47,540 nt of DNA, taken from the NCBI GenBank assembly GCA_007122335.1, contig SKTZ01000094.1:1-47540 (forward strand), in the 5' to 3' direction. Below are positions 1 through 8,477 of the stretch, one piece after another (position 1 is the stretch's first letter; each line of letters starts with the position of its first letter). The notes under the pieces are model-generated. The model did not search any database and was not told the origin of the DNA. It was given only the letters and a program-made list of their open reading frames with translations. The translations under genes were made by a program, and so were the position numbers. The stretch is from Bacillota bacterium (GTDB lineage Bacteria; Bacillota; Halanaerobiia; B1SED10-174).

Positions 1-882
1 ATCCTCCAGGTTGAATTTCTGGGCAAATTCTTCAAAGCTGTTGGGAGGTTCGGGAAGTTCAGCTTTTTCCAGCCTTTCCAGCCTATCCTGATCCAGAGTT
101 TTTTCCGAAACCCATTCCTCTAAAATTTTGAAAGGGAGTCCCCTGCCCCGGTTGAAGGAAGTCAGCTCCCACTGCAAAAATAAGTAAAGGGTTATCATGT
201 GGTGCAGGTTTACTATCCCATCTCCAGAAGCACAGGTTTGTAAAAGGCTATTTAAATCGAGCATGGCGCTTTTTACGGGTGTGGGTAAATCCCCGGGCAC
301 CGGGAAGCGGCCCAGATAAAGGAGATAGGAAAAAAGGGAAGCTGGAGCTGCCGGATGACCGGGTAAGACCAGGTCGGCTATAACCGGAAGAAAACAGCTG
401 AAGGAGTGCCCGAGGGTGTCGGGAATACTGGCTGTGCTTAACCACAAAAGTCCCTGAGCCAGTTCAACCGGCTCTTCCCGGTAGGCCTGGCAGGCGTAAA
501 AATAGGCGTTGTGGATATTTTTTGCTCCCAGGGCTTCTAGCATCCTGGCGAGGGGATCTTCGGGTTCTTCCCCTCCACGGAGAAAACCTCCTTGAATTTC
601 TATCCATTCCCTGTTCATGCCTTCCATTAAAATAAGGCGGGCAAGTCTTAACTGGGTTTCCCGGCTCAATAAACCTGCGTTGGCCATTCGCCGGAGAAAC
701 AAATTCATTTTTATCTGGTGGAAGTTACCGTAACGAAGGTTGGCTTCCATAACAAGATAAGGAGCCAGTTCATCCACAAGTGAAACCAGGCTGAAATTTT
801 GATCTCCTTGCAGGCGGGAAACGTAATTATCCAGGAGGGACTTATCTTTTTTTACCAGAATTTCGCGGACGGGAGTTTCCAT
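1..882 (-). CDS. Unrecognised protein, 3' end outside the window
   Basis: An uninterrupted reading frame runs from an ATG at 882 to the left edge, giving 294 codons with no stop. Upstream of the ATG is a weak GGTGG-type ribosome binding site. The protein begins METPVREILVKKDK and appears soluble and largely helical, with many Leu, Ala and Glu residues and no signal peptide or obvious membrane segment. A histidine- and aromatic-containing stretch (NIHNAYFYACQAY, then DTLGHSFSCFLP, later NLHHMITLYLF) could form an active site or a helical-repeat core. I do not recognise the family. Codon use matches the neighbours, so I consider it a real gene. It is transcribed in the same direction as the MATE gene but is separated from it by a terminator. 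Confidence 0.75.
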   Translation of the reverse strand, partial: METPVREILVKKDKSLLDNYVSRLQGDQNFSLVSLVDELAPYLVMEANLRYGNFHQIKMNLFLRRMANAGLLSRETQLRLARLILMEGMNREWIEIQGGFLRGGEEPEDPLARMLEALGAKNIHNAYFYACQAYREEPVELAQGLLWLSTASIPDTLGHSFSCFLPVIADLVLPGHPAAPASLFSYLLYLGRFPVPGDLPTPVKSAMLDLNSLLQTCASGDGIVNLHHMITLYLFLQWELTSFNRGRGLPFKILEEWVSEKTLDQDRLERLEKAELPEPPNSFEEFAQKFNLED

Positions 883-949
883 GGTTCACCACCCTATTTC
901 CTTTTAACCTGTTAATTCTATAGAAAACTTGCTCTCCCTTTTATTTCCG

Positions 950-972
950 AAAAAAACCCCACCGAAGTGGGG
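950..972 (-). terminator. Intrinsic terminator of the MATE gene
   Basis: On the minus strand a six-base-pair stem CCCCAC/GTGGGG closed by a TTCG tetraloop is followed by seven T residues. It begins 13 bases after the MATE stop codon, so it insulates that gene from the unknown gene downstream. Confidence 0.9.
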
Positions 973-985
973 AAACTTTTTAAAT

Positions 986-2392
986 TTAATCCGAACCCAT
1001 CTGTTCTCTGGTTAAAGGATGGTGGGCAGGGGATTCTTCAATAACCTTGGTTTTCCAGGTGCCCCTGGATACCCAGATTGCGATTAAAACTGACCCGGTA
1101 ACCTTGGCAATAAAAACTGCCCACCAGATACCTTCTTTGCCCATTCCAAGAACTCTGGACAATAAAAGAGCCAGGGGAATCTGGATTACCCAGACTTCCA
1201 GGATATCAAAAAATGTCCTTTCCATTGTTTTCCCGGCGCCCTGCAGGGCCCCTCCCAGGACCATTAATACCCCCAGAAAGGCATAACCAAAACTTCCTAT
1301 TCGCAAAAGCCCTGTCCCAATTTCTACAACCAGGGTTTCCTCGCTGAAAAGACCCATAATTTCAGAAGCAAAAAGCCAGATGACTCCTGCCACAGAAACC
1401 ATCAGGACAAAAACAATAATGGAAGCAACAAAAGCCGTCCGCCCTGCATGGTCAGGCTGATCTGCCCCCAGGTGCTGGCCGACAAGGATCGCAGTTCCCC
1501 TGCTTAAACCAATTGCAATCATAACAAATAAAGAAAAAATCCTTGTGCCCACACCCCAGGCAGCAACAGTAAATGTACCATAAACCGCTACTATACCAGT
1601 CATTACGGTCATCGCCGTGGAAAGGGCAGACATTCCAACAGCAGATGGAACTCCTATCCGGAAAATTTTCTTGATCATTTCCAGATCGGGAATTAGATGC
1701 TTTAAACCGATCTGAAGTCCCTTGCGCCCGGTAACAAGGATATAGGTGGCTACAAGGGCACCAGCAAAACGAGTAACAACGGTGGCAATTGCTGCTCCCT
1801 GAATACCCCAGGCCGGAAAAAATCCCCAGCCAAAAATAATAAAGGGATCCAGGATTATATTGAATAAAACAGAAGCTACTTTTATCTTCATCGGTGTTAT
1901 AGTATCCCCTACCCCTTCCAGGACTGCGGTAAATATAAAGTAGAGGAAAATCAAGGGAATTCCGCCGGTTATTATCCGGAAATAGGCCCAGGCATGGGGC
2001 AGGACATCGTCTCCCGCACCGACAAGGCGCAAAAGATACTGGCCGAAAATCAGGCCCAGACTGGAGAAAACAACTGATAAACCAAGAGCAATCAGGACTA
2101 CCTGCCCTGCGGCCAGGTTGGCTTTTTCTTTCTGGTTGGCACCTGTATACTGGGAAACCAGTGCAACCCCGGAAATGGAAAAACCCGCTGCAACTGAAAA
2201 AACTACAAAGATCAGGGGAAAAGAAATGGAAATTGCCGCGAGATAAACCGGACCCATTTTCCCGACCCAGAAAGTATCTGCGAGATTATAGCTCAACTGC
2301 AAAAACTGGCCAACAATTATCGGCCAGGAGAGGTATAATAAAGTAGGGACTATGGGGCGATCTGTAAGTCGAGGAAGAGACTGAGCTTTCAC
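986..2392 (-). CDS. MATE family multidrug/cation exporter
   Basis: The 468-residue protein is an integral inner-membrane transporter with about twelve predicted helices, the usual length for MATE (NorM/DinF-like) exporters that expel drugs or metabolites in exchange for Na+ or H+. The N-terminal SWPIIVGQFLQLSYNLADTFWVGKMG stretch in two parts (helix 1 ending in NLADTFWVG) and the internal repeat around LSRGTAILVGQHLGAD are typical of the family. The start is GTG at 2392, preceded at good spacing by AGTGAGGT. A TATAAT preceded by TGT (an extended -10) lies at 2440-2445. The gene is monocistronic, bounded downstream by the terminator at 950-972. Substrate cannot be deduced from sequence. Confidence 0.93.
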   Translation of the reverse strand: MKAQSLPRLTDRPIVPTLLYLSWPIIVGQFLQLSYNLADTFWVGKMGPVYLAAISISFPLIFVVFSVAAGFSISGVALVSQYTGANQKEKANLAAGQVVLIALGLSVVFSSLGLIFGQYLLRLVGAGDDVLPHAWAYFRIITGGIPLIFLYFIFTAVLEGVGDTITPMKIKVASVLFNIILDPFIIFGWGFFPAWGIQGAAIATVVTRFAGALVATYILVTGRKGLQIGLKHLIPDLEMIKKIFRIGVPSAVGMSALSTAMTVMTGIVAVYGTFTVAAWGVGTRIFSLFVMIAIGLSRGTAILVGQHLGADQPDHAGRTAFVASIIVFVLMVSVAGVIWLFASEIMGLFSEETLVVEIGTGLLRIGSFGYAFLGVLMVLGGALQGAGKTMERTFFDILEVWVIQIPLALLLSRVLGMGKEGIWWAVFIAKVTGSVLIAIWVSRGTWKTKVIEESPAHHPLTREQMGSD

Positions 2393-2495
2393 AGCAAAAA
2401 CCTCACTTTGTCAGAGCAAAAAGTTTGATTCGCCGGTACATTATAACACTTTTTCCCCTCAATAACCACCGGGCAAAACTGACCAAAACCCTTTA

Positions 2496-2524
2496 TTTAC
2501 AACTGTACCAGAATCAGGTATCAT
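2496..2524 (+). promoter_or_regulatory. Probable sigma-A promoter
   Basis: TTTACA at 2496-2501 and TATCAT at 2519-2524 are separated by 17 bases, each one mismatch from consensus. The promoter is directed towards the small membrane protein at 2563 and the two genes that follow it. Confidence 0.65.
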
Positions 2525-2562
2525 ATTACCAGTTAAACCTATATTAAGAACGGAGGTACACC

Positions 2563-2793
2563 ATGGAAACCCAGGCGCTGATCGGCTTTATTATTTTCTT
2601 ATTTTTTTCCGTGGGATCCATTTTAATTTCCTACAATCTGGAGAAAGTCCTGCCGCTTATCCAGAAATTCTATTCTTTCTGGGGCATCAAGGTAGAATTC
2701 GAAGAAAAAGGCCAGGAAAACATTCGTCTCTTAATCCGTTTTCTGGGACTGCTCTTTTTAATTGGCGCAGGAGCAATTATTTTTCTGGATTAA
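2563..2793 (+). CDS. Small two-helix membrane protein
   Basis: A 76-residue protein with a perfect GGAGGT ribosome binding site seven bases before the ATG. It consists of an N-terminal hydrophobic helix (residues about 5-25), a short charged central segment with GQENIRLL, and a second helix near the C terminus ending LIGAGAIIFLD. No catalytic motif is visible. It leads a + strand group with the HAD protein and the exported receptor-like protein, with a gap of only 30 bases to the HAD gene. It resembles the many small uncharacterised membrane proteins of Bacillota and I do not assign a function. Confidence 0.8.
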   Translation: METQALIGFIIFLFFSVGSILISYNLEKVLPLIQKFYSFWGIKVEFEEKGQENIRLLIRFLGLLFLIGAGAIIFLD

Positions 2794-2823
2794 GAGAAGA
2801 AAAAACACCAGGGAGGGAGTTTT

Positions 2824-3294
2824 ATGTTAACTATTGAAATTCCCGGGAGGGAAACTCTGAAATTAAAATACCTGGTTCTTGACTTCAACGGAACCCTGGG
2901 CCAGGATGGCAAACTGTTACCCGGTATTGCTTCAAGATTGAACCTGCTGGCCAACCAACTCCAGGTTTTTATCATTTCTGCTGACACCTTCGGTTCAGTG
3001 GAAAAAGAACTGGAGGGAGTTAACTGCGAGGTAAAAATAATCGGACCTGAACTGCAAAACAAGGCTAAATACGAGTTTATTAAAACCCTGAATTGCGATC
3101 ACGTAGCCGCAGTTGGAAATGGTTATAACGACAGCCTGATGTTGAAAAACAGCATTCTGGGCCTGGGTGTAATTCAGGTAGAAGGTGCCAGTTCGGATAC
3201 GATTAAAGCCGCTGCGGTAGTGGGTACTGATATTCGTGATCTCCTGGATTTACTAATTTATCCCGACAGGCTTAAAGCAACCCTGCGCAATTAA
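2824..3294 (+). CDS. HAD-superfamily soluble P-type ATPase-like protein
   Basis: The 156-residue cytoplasmic protein has the HAD signature with the nucleophile in DFNGTL (Asp20) and the C-terminal metal-binding motif GNGYND (residues about 98-103). The second acidic residue of the classic DxD motif is Asn here. This DFNGT form matches P-type ATPase phosphorylation domains and the stand-alone soluble P-type ATPase-like group (COG4087-like), so a phosphotransferase or phosphatase activity is more likely than dehalogenation. There is no cap domain at this length and no membrane segment. A GGAGGGAG ribosome binding site precedes the ATG. It is probably co-transcribed with the preceding small membrane protein. 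The physiological substrate is unknown. Confidence 0.85.
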   Translation: MLTIEIPGRETLKLKYLVLDFNGTLGQDGKLLPGIASRLNLLANQLQVFIISADTFGSVEKELEGVNCEVKIIGPELQNKAKYEFIKTLNCDHVAAVGNGYNDSLMLKNSILGLGVIQVEGASSDTIKAAAVVGTDIRDLLDLLIYPDRLKATLRN

Positions 3295-3325
3295 ATTTTT
3301 CTCTGTTTTTGGGGAGGTGGGTTTT

Positions 3326-4360
3326 TTGGCGAAAAACCCCGTGGTAAAAATAATAGCTGTCCTGTTTATTGTGGCCATAATCTTTTCTATCTGGGGAGGG
3401 GAAGGTGAGCAACCTAACTATGCTCTGGGGATTGTGAAAGAAGATTATGAAATTAGCGGCAATCACCTTTCCCGAACAACCCAGGCTGCTTTAACCGTGG
3501 CTTTCAACGAATTTTTTTCCCGGAAGGAACTTGATTTTTCCCTCCAGATTGAATTTATTACCTTCACCAAAGAAAACAATGACCTGACCAAAAAGACCAA
3601 GGAATTTCTTGATGGAGATTGGGAAGTTCTGGCAGTTATCGGGGCCACAGATCAAACCTCTACCCTGACCCTGGCCGAAATAACCGCAGAACGAGATACG
3701 GTTCTTCTTTCTCCGTTTTTTCCTACCAGGGGAGGTGAGTTTTCGTTCAATCTGACCCCCGCCCCCCAACAAATAGCCTTACCCCTGAAAAATATCCTGC
3801 GCAATGAACTGAAAACAGAGGAAGCCCTGATTCTGGGAGAGCACCCGACAATTGAAATTGAGTTATTAAAAAACGCTTTAACAGAGCTGGGCATAAATAT
3901 TAAGGAACCTTCCAGTCCAATAGAGGATTTTTCCGAAACTCCAATCCTTGTCCTTGATCCTGTTTTGGCTGAGGATATTACAGCCGAATTTGTTTTTGTA
4001 CTCCCTCCCAGCCTGGATAACCTTCCTCGAACAAATAAAGATTATTTCGCAGTTATCTGCCCGGCCCTTCTGGAGGAACGAGATGAAAACCTTACTTTTA
4101 AAGAAGAATTCTCGGAAATTGTAGGAAACCCCGATAGTTTCGCTTTCAATGCTCATGACGCTCTTTACTTTATCCTGGAAATTTTACACGCCGCCGGTAG
4201 CGAGCCTCCGAATATGCAGAACTCCTTTTTCTTTTTTGAAACCACCCTACTCCGGGGACCTACTTCTTTTTCCCAAGACGGAGTACTAGAAAAACCTCTG
4301 CCGCTGGCAATTAAGGTCCAGGGAGATAAATATTCTGTTTTTGAACAGACTTCCGATTAA
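3326..4360 (+). CDS. LivJ-like (type 1 periplasmic fold) exported binding protein
   Basis: The protein has one N-terminal hydrophobic segment (VVKIIAVLFIVAIIFSIW), acting as an anchor or uncleaved signal, followed by about 310 extracytoplasmic residues. The pattern VIGATDQTSTLTLAEI and later FAFNAHDALYFILEIL followed by a GPTSFSQDG stretch resembles branched-chain-amino-acid receptor (Peripla_BP_6) proteins. Sequence divergence is high and no ABC permease is adjacent, so it may be a sensor or orphan receptor. An upstream in-frame GTG at 3317 overlaps the ribosome binding site GGGGAGG. The TTG at 3326 sits eight bases after it and is the better start, giving 344 residues. A strong terminator follows the stop codon immediately. 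Confidence 0.75.
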   Translation: MAKNPVVKIIAVLFIVAIIFSIWGGEGEQPNYALGIVKEDYEISGNHLSRTTQAALTVAFNEFFSRKELDFSLQIEFITFTKENNDLTKKTKEFLDGDWEVLAVIGATDQTSTLTLAEITAERDTVLLSPFFPTRGGEFSFNLTPAPQQIALPLKNILRNELKTEEALILGEHPTIEIELLKNALTELGINIKEPSSPIEDFSETPILVLDPVLAEDITAEFVFVLPPSLDNLPRTNKDYFAVICPALLEERDENLTFKEEFSEIVGNPDSFAFNAHDALYFILEILHAAGSEPPNMQNSFFFFETTLLRGPTSFSQDGVLEKPLPLAIKVQGDKYSVFEQTSD

Positions 4361-4393
4361 AAATAGAGCCCTTCTTTGGGAAGGGCTCTATTT
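4361..4393. terminator. Bidirectional terminator between convergent genes
   Basis: A 14-bp perfect stem (4361-4374 with 4380-4393) around a five-base loop has A residues on its left arm and T residues on its right, so it terminates both the + strand receptor-like gene and the minus-strand YhaN-like gene. Confidence 0.92.
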
Positions 4394-4411
4394 TTATTCT
4401 TTTTTAACTTT

Positions 4412-6706
4412 TTATATTTCAACGAGTTTTATCTCGCCATTTTCCAGGGAGGGTTTCAGTATTTCCCGGACTTCATTCTTGCAGGTAAAATAAAGGACCT
4501 GCCAGCCTCTTGTTGTTAATTCTTTTATGGTACCAAGAAGCCGTTTTAAACGGTCCTGATCTGCTTTGATAAAGGGGTCATCCAGGATAAAAAATCCCGT
4601 TTTTTCTCCCAGGATTTTTTCTCCCATGGCAACCCGAATGGCCAGGTAGAGCTGGTCAAAGGCTCCCCCCGAGAGGTTCCTTGCAGGGATAATTTTCCCG
4701 CCTTCTTCCCAGGCGATTATTTCTCCACTTTCCCGATCATAACTGACCTGATTGTACCTTCCTCCCGTAATCCCCGCAAAGATTTCCCCAACCCGGCTAT
4801 CGGAAAAAATTTCCGAGACCTTTTCCTCTTCTTCCTCTTTTATTTCGGAAAAAATGTCAATAACAATTTTGGCCCTTTCCTTGCTTGTTTCGTGGAAATT
4901 AACAAAGTTATCTATTTTCTTTTTTACCTCCTCTAAATCAAGGGAGGTACTGCAGGGGATAAATTCTTCTTCAGGGAAAACTTCCTTGTTTACTTCCCTT
5001 TCAATTTCTTTTAGTTCTTTCCGGAAATTCTCCAGTTCATTATCCTTTTCCTTTTGCATTTCTTTTAATTTAACGAGTTTCTCTTCCTTTTCTTTTTCAA
5101 CCTGCTCCGTATATTCCTGCCCCGGGGCCTGATCCTGGTACTGGCTGTAATCTTCTATCAACTTATCCCAGTCCCTGTTTTCATCTCTTATCTGGAAAAT
5201 TCTCTGCAGGGCATAAATAAGTTTGGTTTCCCTTTCCTTCAGGTCTTCTTTTCTTTTTAACTTTTGCTTATACTGGTCCAGATCCTCTGCAGAACTATTT
5301 TTCTTGATTTCTTCTATTTCCTGATCAATTTTCTCTATTCTATCTTGCATATCTTTTTGCTCCCTGCTGATTTCCTGGATCCGCCGCTCCGCGTAGGACC
5401 TTCTTTTTCCCAGGTTACTTTTCTTGCTCTCCCATTCCTCGTATTCCTGTTGTAATTTTTCAATAGCTATAACCAGGTCTTTTTTTTCTTCACTGCTGAT
5501 GCCAAAGGGCTGGAGATTATTTTTTATCCGACTTAAACTATTGGCTATTTCTCCTTCCTCTTTTTTCAAGGTGTATATCCGGAACCAGGAAAAAACTCCG
5601 AAAGCAAGTCCCAGAGCTCCTGCTGCGTAAGAATGGTTCAGCATTTCGGGCACAAATGCCGCCAGCAAACCAGAAATGACAATTAATATTAGAGAAACAA
5701 TCCCGGTATTCTTGAGGAAATTTTCCCCTTTCTTTTTTTCGTTTAATTGCTGTTCTTTCCGTTCCATTTCTTTCAGGTCGGGAAGAACCTCACCATCAAC
5801 AACTCCTTTGGCTTTGCCGAGCCTGTTTAACTCTGATTCAACTTGCTGTAGCCCTTCATCTACTTCCTTTAATTCCGCTTTGAATTCTTTTTCTTCTCCA
5901 CTTAATTTTTCCAGGTTTTTCGCTTTTCCCCGGCGTTCGGAATTTAATTCCCACCATTGAGCTGCCTGTTCCCGGGAAAACTCTTGCAAGCCCGAAATTT
6001 CCCTGGCCAGTTTTTTTAGCTCTTCATTGGCTTCCTTTCCTTCCTCATACATTTTTCTCCTGCGGGCCAGTTCCAGTTCTTTCAGGTCCTGCTCCAGTAG
6101 CTGGATATTTTCAATATTACTGACCAGTTCGCTTTCCAGTTCGTCCCAGCCTTTTTCTTTTATCCTCTGCAGCAGGCCTTCAATTTCTTCCCTTAATTTG
6201 CGAGCATTTTCAATTCTGCTTTTTAATTTCCCACTTGGAGCGTCATCCTTGAAAATCAACTTGCCCGGGGTCAACAAAGCTATCTGCCTAACTGCTTCTT
6301 CTATCTGGTCAATTTCTGCAGATTTCAGACCCGTAAGACGGCTGGTTACCTGGGTGAAATAATCTCCTTCGTTTTCAATAAAAAGGTCGCTGTTGCGGAC
6401 AATAAATGTATTGCGGCAGAGTTCGGGAGTTAAATCAATTTTGCTGTCGAGGTTCCCTATATCTGGAAAACGAACATCTTCTCCGTCTACCTCCAGCCTT
6501 AAAAACCCCCGGGGCTGCTCGTCTACCCTTTCTGCTCCTCTAAGTTTCCGGGCATGCTTTTTCCAGAGCATTTTCCATATTGCTTCAATGATCAGGGTTT
6601 TTCCAGCTTCATTACGCCCGAAGAGCAGGTTGAAGTTCCCGGGATCCTTAAGGGACCAGCCCTGCAAGGGACCGTAATCATCTATTTCAATTCTTTTGAA
6701 TCTCAT
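4412..6706 (-). CDS. YhaN/SbcC/Rad50-like ATPase
   Basis: The 764-residue protein starts with the SbcC/Rad50-type N terminus MRFKRIEIDDYGPLQ and Walker A GRNEAGKT (residues about 30-37). It continues through a long Glu/Lys-rich coiled coil interrupted by a short hydrophobic pair of helices near residues 330-375, and ends with the ABC signature NLSGGAFDQLYLAIR and Walker B FILDDPFIKAD. It pairs with the SbcD-like nuclease encoded immediately upstream, the reading frames overlapping by four bases (ATGA), as in the Bacillus yhaO-yhaN pair. By family knowledge such complexes process DNA ends or hairpins. The hydrophobic insertion within the coiled coil, typical of YhaN, may place the complex at the membrane. 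It is shorter than Bacillus YhaN because the coiled coil is shorter. Confidence 0.9.
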   Translation of the reverse strand: MRFKRIEIDDYGPLQGWSLKDPGNFNLLFGRNEAGKTLIIEAIWKMLWKKHARKLRGAERVDEQPRGFLRLEVDGEDVRFPDIGNLDSKIDLTPELCRNTFIVRNSDLFIENEGDYFTQVTSRLTGLKSAEIDQIEEAVRQIALLTPGKLIFKDDAPSGKLKSRIENARKLREEIEGLLQRIKEKGWDELESELVSNIENIQLLEQDLKELELARRRKMYEEGKEANEELKKLAREISGLQEFSREQAAQWWELNSERRGKAKNLEKLSGEEKEFKAELKEVDEGLQQVESELNRLGKAKGVVDGEVLPDLKEMERKEQQLNEKKKGENFLKNTGIVSLILIVISGLLAAFVPEMLNHSYAAGALGLAFGVFSWFRIYTLKKEEGEIANSLSRIKNNLQPFGISSEEKKDLVIAIEKLQQEYEEWESKKSNLGKRRSYAERRIQEISREQKDMQDRIEKIDQEIEEIKKNSSAEDLDQYKQKLKRKEDLKERETKLIYALQRIFQIRDENRDWDKLIEDYSQYQDQAPGQEYTEQVEKEKEEKLVKLKEMQKEKDNELENFRKELKEIEREVNKEVFPEEEFIPCSTSLDLEEVKKKIDNFVNFHETSKERAKIVIDIFSEIKEEEEEKVSEIFSDSRVGEIFAGITGGRYNQVSYDRESGEIIAWEEGGKIIPARNLSGGAFDQLYLAIRVAMGEKILGEKTGFFILDDPFIKADQDRLKRLLGTIKELTTRGWQVLYFTCKNEVREILKPSLENGEIKLVEI

Positions 6707-7761
6707 TTTTTCACCTCCAGTCTTGCCCGCAGGGCCATTTCCCAGAGGTCGTTTTGGTCCGGATGTTCTATTCTTTCCAGTTTTTCTTCAAAGCTTTTAA
6801 AGAGGTCTTCTTCCAGGATCATCCCCACGTCCCGGATTTCAATATAAGAATTTTCCTCCGCATTATATTCAACTGCAAGATTTTTTATCTCATTTATTAC
6901 CTGTTCTTCGTTTTTCCCAAGTTTGTTCCCATCAACAAATCCCCTTACTTCCAGCAAAGGCATTGCATTATCAGGCAGGACACCCATCTTCCTTTTTACC
7001 TTTCCGACAGGATCTTCATCCTCGAAAGGACTTATTTCTACCGAGACCTGTTGAAAAAATCTGCTTTTCAACTCAATTTCAACCGGTCCTTCCCCCGGTT
7101 GCAAAAGATTAACCTTCCGGGGCCCCCTCTCCCGCCGGGTAACGGAAACCGGAGAGCCGGAGTAAATGAAAGAACCTCCACCGGAGATTTCCCATATCCT
7201 TAACTCGGAGTGGAAATGACCTGCGAGAACATAATCCAAGCCCAGCCCCTCAAAATAAGATAGGCGAACGGGAAGGTAGCGGCTTCCCCCCTCGTCCCCA
7301 AAATCTTTTCGCTGAAAGAAAGCATCAAGTAATTCACCATGGAAAAGAAGTACCTGGGAAGCCTGATTACTTCCCTTTTTAATTTTTCGCAGGTAACGCA
7401 ATAATTCCGGTCCTTCTAAGTCAGTAAAAGGAAAACCCCAGATTTTTAAATCCTCCAAGTCTAGAGGTTCTTCTAAATTTCGGAAAACATGGACGCTATC
7501 GCCGAAATAATAACCCTTTCCAAAAACTTCCCTGTCGTGATTTCCTGGAATGAGAAGGATTTTAAAGCCCCTACGGGAGAACAAATTACTTATCCGGGGA
7601 CGTAATTGTTCACCAATATTTTCCGTATCAAAAAGATCTCCGCTGATTGCAAGCAGGTCAATCTTTTCTCTTTCCGCTATTTCTAATATTTCCTCGAGAG
7701 CCTGCCAGCGCTCATCATCCGGTTCACGCAGGTGGACATCTGCAGTATGTAAAATCTTCAA
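6703..7761 (-). CDS. YhaO/SbcD-like DNA repair metallo-exonuclease
   Basis: The 352-residue calcineurin-like phosphoesterase shows the metal-binding series in order: HTADVHL (residues 5-11), SGDLFD (about 40-45), PGNHDRE (about 72-78), LFHGE and GHFHSELR. These coordinate two Mn2+ ions in SbcD/Mre11 nucleases. The C-terminal about 120 residues form a capping or partner-binding domain. The start codon ATG at 7761 follows a GGGGGTG ribosome binding site. It overlaps the downstream YhaN-like ATPase gene by four bases, implying translational coupling and a stoichiometric complex. The third Bacillus partner, YhaM, is not in the window. Confidence 0.92.
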   Translation of the reverse strand: MKILHTADVHLREPDDERWQALEEILEIAEREKIDLLAISGDLFDTENIGEQLRPRISNLFSRRGFKILLIPGNHDREVFGKGYYFGDSVHVFRNLEEPLDLEDLKIWGFPFTDLEGPELLRYLRKIKKGSNQASQVLLFHGELLDAFFQRKDFGDEGGSRYLPVRLSYFEGLGLDYVLAGHFHSELRIWEISGGGSFIYSGSPVSVTRRERGPRKVNLLQPGEGPVEIELKSRFFQQVSVEISPFEDEDPVGKVKRKMGVLPDNAMPLLEVRGFVDGNKLGKNEEQVINEIKNLAVEYNAEENSYIEIRDVGMILEEDLFKSFEEKLERIEHPDQNDLWEMALRARLEVKK

Positions 7762-7943
7762 AAAAACACCCCCTATCCTATATTATCGAATTCGTCATTT
7801 CTCCCTATATCCCCTGTAAAAACCCCTGCAAAAAACCCATTTATATTTTCCAATAATTTTGATTTTCTATCATATTTTTATCACAATTATGACTTATAAT
7901 TTTAAGCAGTTAAAGCAAACACAAAAAGGAGGTTTAAAATAAC

Positions 7944-8135
7944 ATGCGTAACAAAAAGCTGATATTCCTTCTGGTTTTGCTTCTTGCTGTTGGGTTCATC
8001 GCCATGGCCGGTTGTGGTGCACCACCCGAGGAAGACTTCGATATGGAAGAAGATCCCTTTGCCGATCCTGACGCTGGAGATGATCCCTTCGACGATCCGG
8101 ACCTTGGTGACGACGATGATACCGGCGGATTTTAG
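7944..8135 (+). CDS. Very acidic mini-lipoprotein
   Basis: The 63-residue precursor has a lysine-containing n-region, a hydrophobic core and the lipobox AMAGC, so it should be lipidated at Cys24 and carry a mature chain of about 40 residues. That chain is almost entirely Asp, Glu, Pro and Gly, with repeated DPF/DDP units and a DDDD run, and has no folding core. A perfect AAAGGAGG ribosome binding site precedes the ATG and a 10-bp terminator follows. No catalytic role is visible. It could bind divalent cations or serve as a charged surface tether. Such tails fit a saline environment. The monocistronic arrangement with strong signals argues for a real, well-expressed gene. Confidence 0.85.
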   Translation: MRNKKLIFLLVLLLAVGFIAMAGCGAPPEEDFDMEEDPFADPDAGDDPFDDPDLGDDDDTGGF

Positions 8136-8146
8136 TAAGTAAAAGA

Positions 8147-8171
8147 CAAAACCCCCTTCTTGGGGGTTTTG
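8147..8171 (+). terminator. Terminator of the acidic lipoprotein gene
   Basis: A 10-bp perfect stem CAAAACCCCC/GGGGGTTTTG surrounds a five-base loop and starts 12 bases after the stop codon. Its T residues lie within the right arm. It could work in both directions. Confidence 0.85.
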
Positions 8172-8260
8172 TTATTGGCCTCAAAAAACTCTTAGAGAAA
8201 CTTCACAAAATCAACACAAATACCCTTTACAATTAAAGGTGAATTATGACACCCCATAAT

Positions 8261-8362
8261 TTATGTCCGGGTAACCTCTCCTTTTACCCGGACCCCTGCC
8301 GGTTTTGCAACATTCCGGCTTAACTTGAAGAAACGGGTCCTTTTCAGGGTCCGTTTCTTTTT
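8261..8362 (+). ncRNA. Predicted small RNA with a C-rich anti-Shine-Dalgarno loop
   Basis: No reading frame occupies this interval, yet three hairpins follow one another on the + strand. Hairpin 1 is a perfect 10-bp stem (8265-8274 with 8284-8293) presenting the loop CCTCTCCTT. Hairpin 2 is a 5-bp GC stem (8298-8302 with 8315-8319). Hairpin 3 is an 11-pair stem (8330-8340 with 8347-8357, two wobbles) followed by five T residues, an intrinsic terminator. The loop of hairpin 1 is complementary to Shine-Dalgarno sequences (AAGGAGAGG), as in C-rich-loop regulatory RNAs of Bacillota. A CATAAT at 8255-8260 is a possible -10 but lacks a good -35. The terminator is oriented only for + strand transcription, and no + gene precedes it after the terminator at 8147-8171. 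Confidence 0.55.
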
Positions 8363-8400
8363 GCACGGGTTTTTCTAAAAAATATCTTGTCAAAACAAAC

Positions 8401-8427
8401 AAAAAAAGGAGCCTGTTTAAAGGCTCC
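8401..8427 (-). terminator. Terminator of the repeat-containing secreted protein gene
   Basis: On the minus strand the stem GGAGCC/GGCTCC with an eight-base loop is followed by seven T residues, about 50 bases beyond the stop codon at 8478. Confidence 0.85.
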
Positions 8428-8477
8428 CATAATTATTAGGTATTTACTTTGTTAAAGCCCATTATATTTTCTATTAA

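Noticed and set aside
8194-8256. A 21-codon minus-strand ORF preceded by AAGGAGAGG
   Set aside because: The Shine-Dalgarno-like sequence is the reverse complement of the sRNA hairpin loop, is more than 20 bases from the ATG and is sealed in a 10-bp stem.
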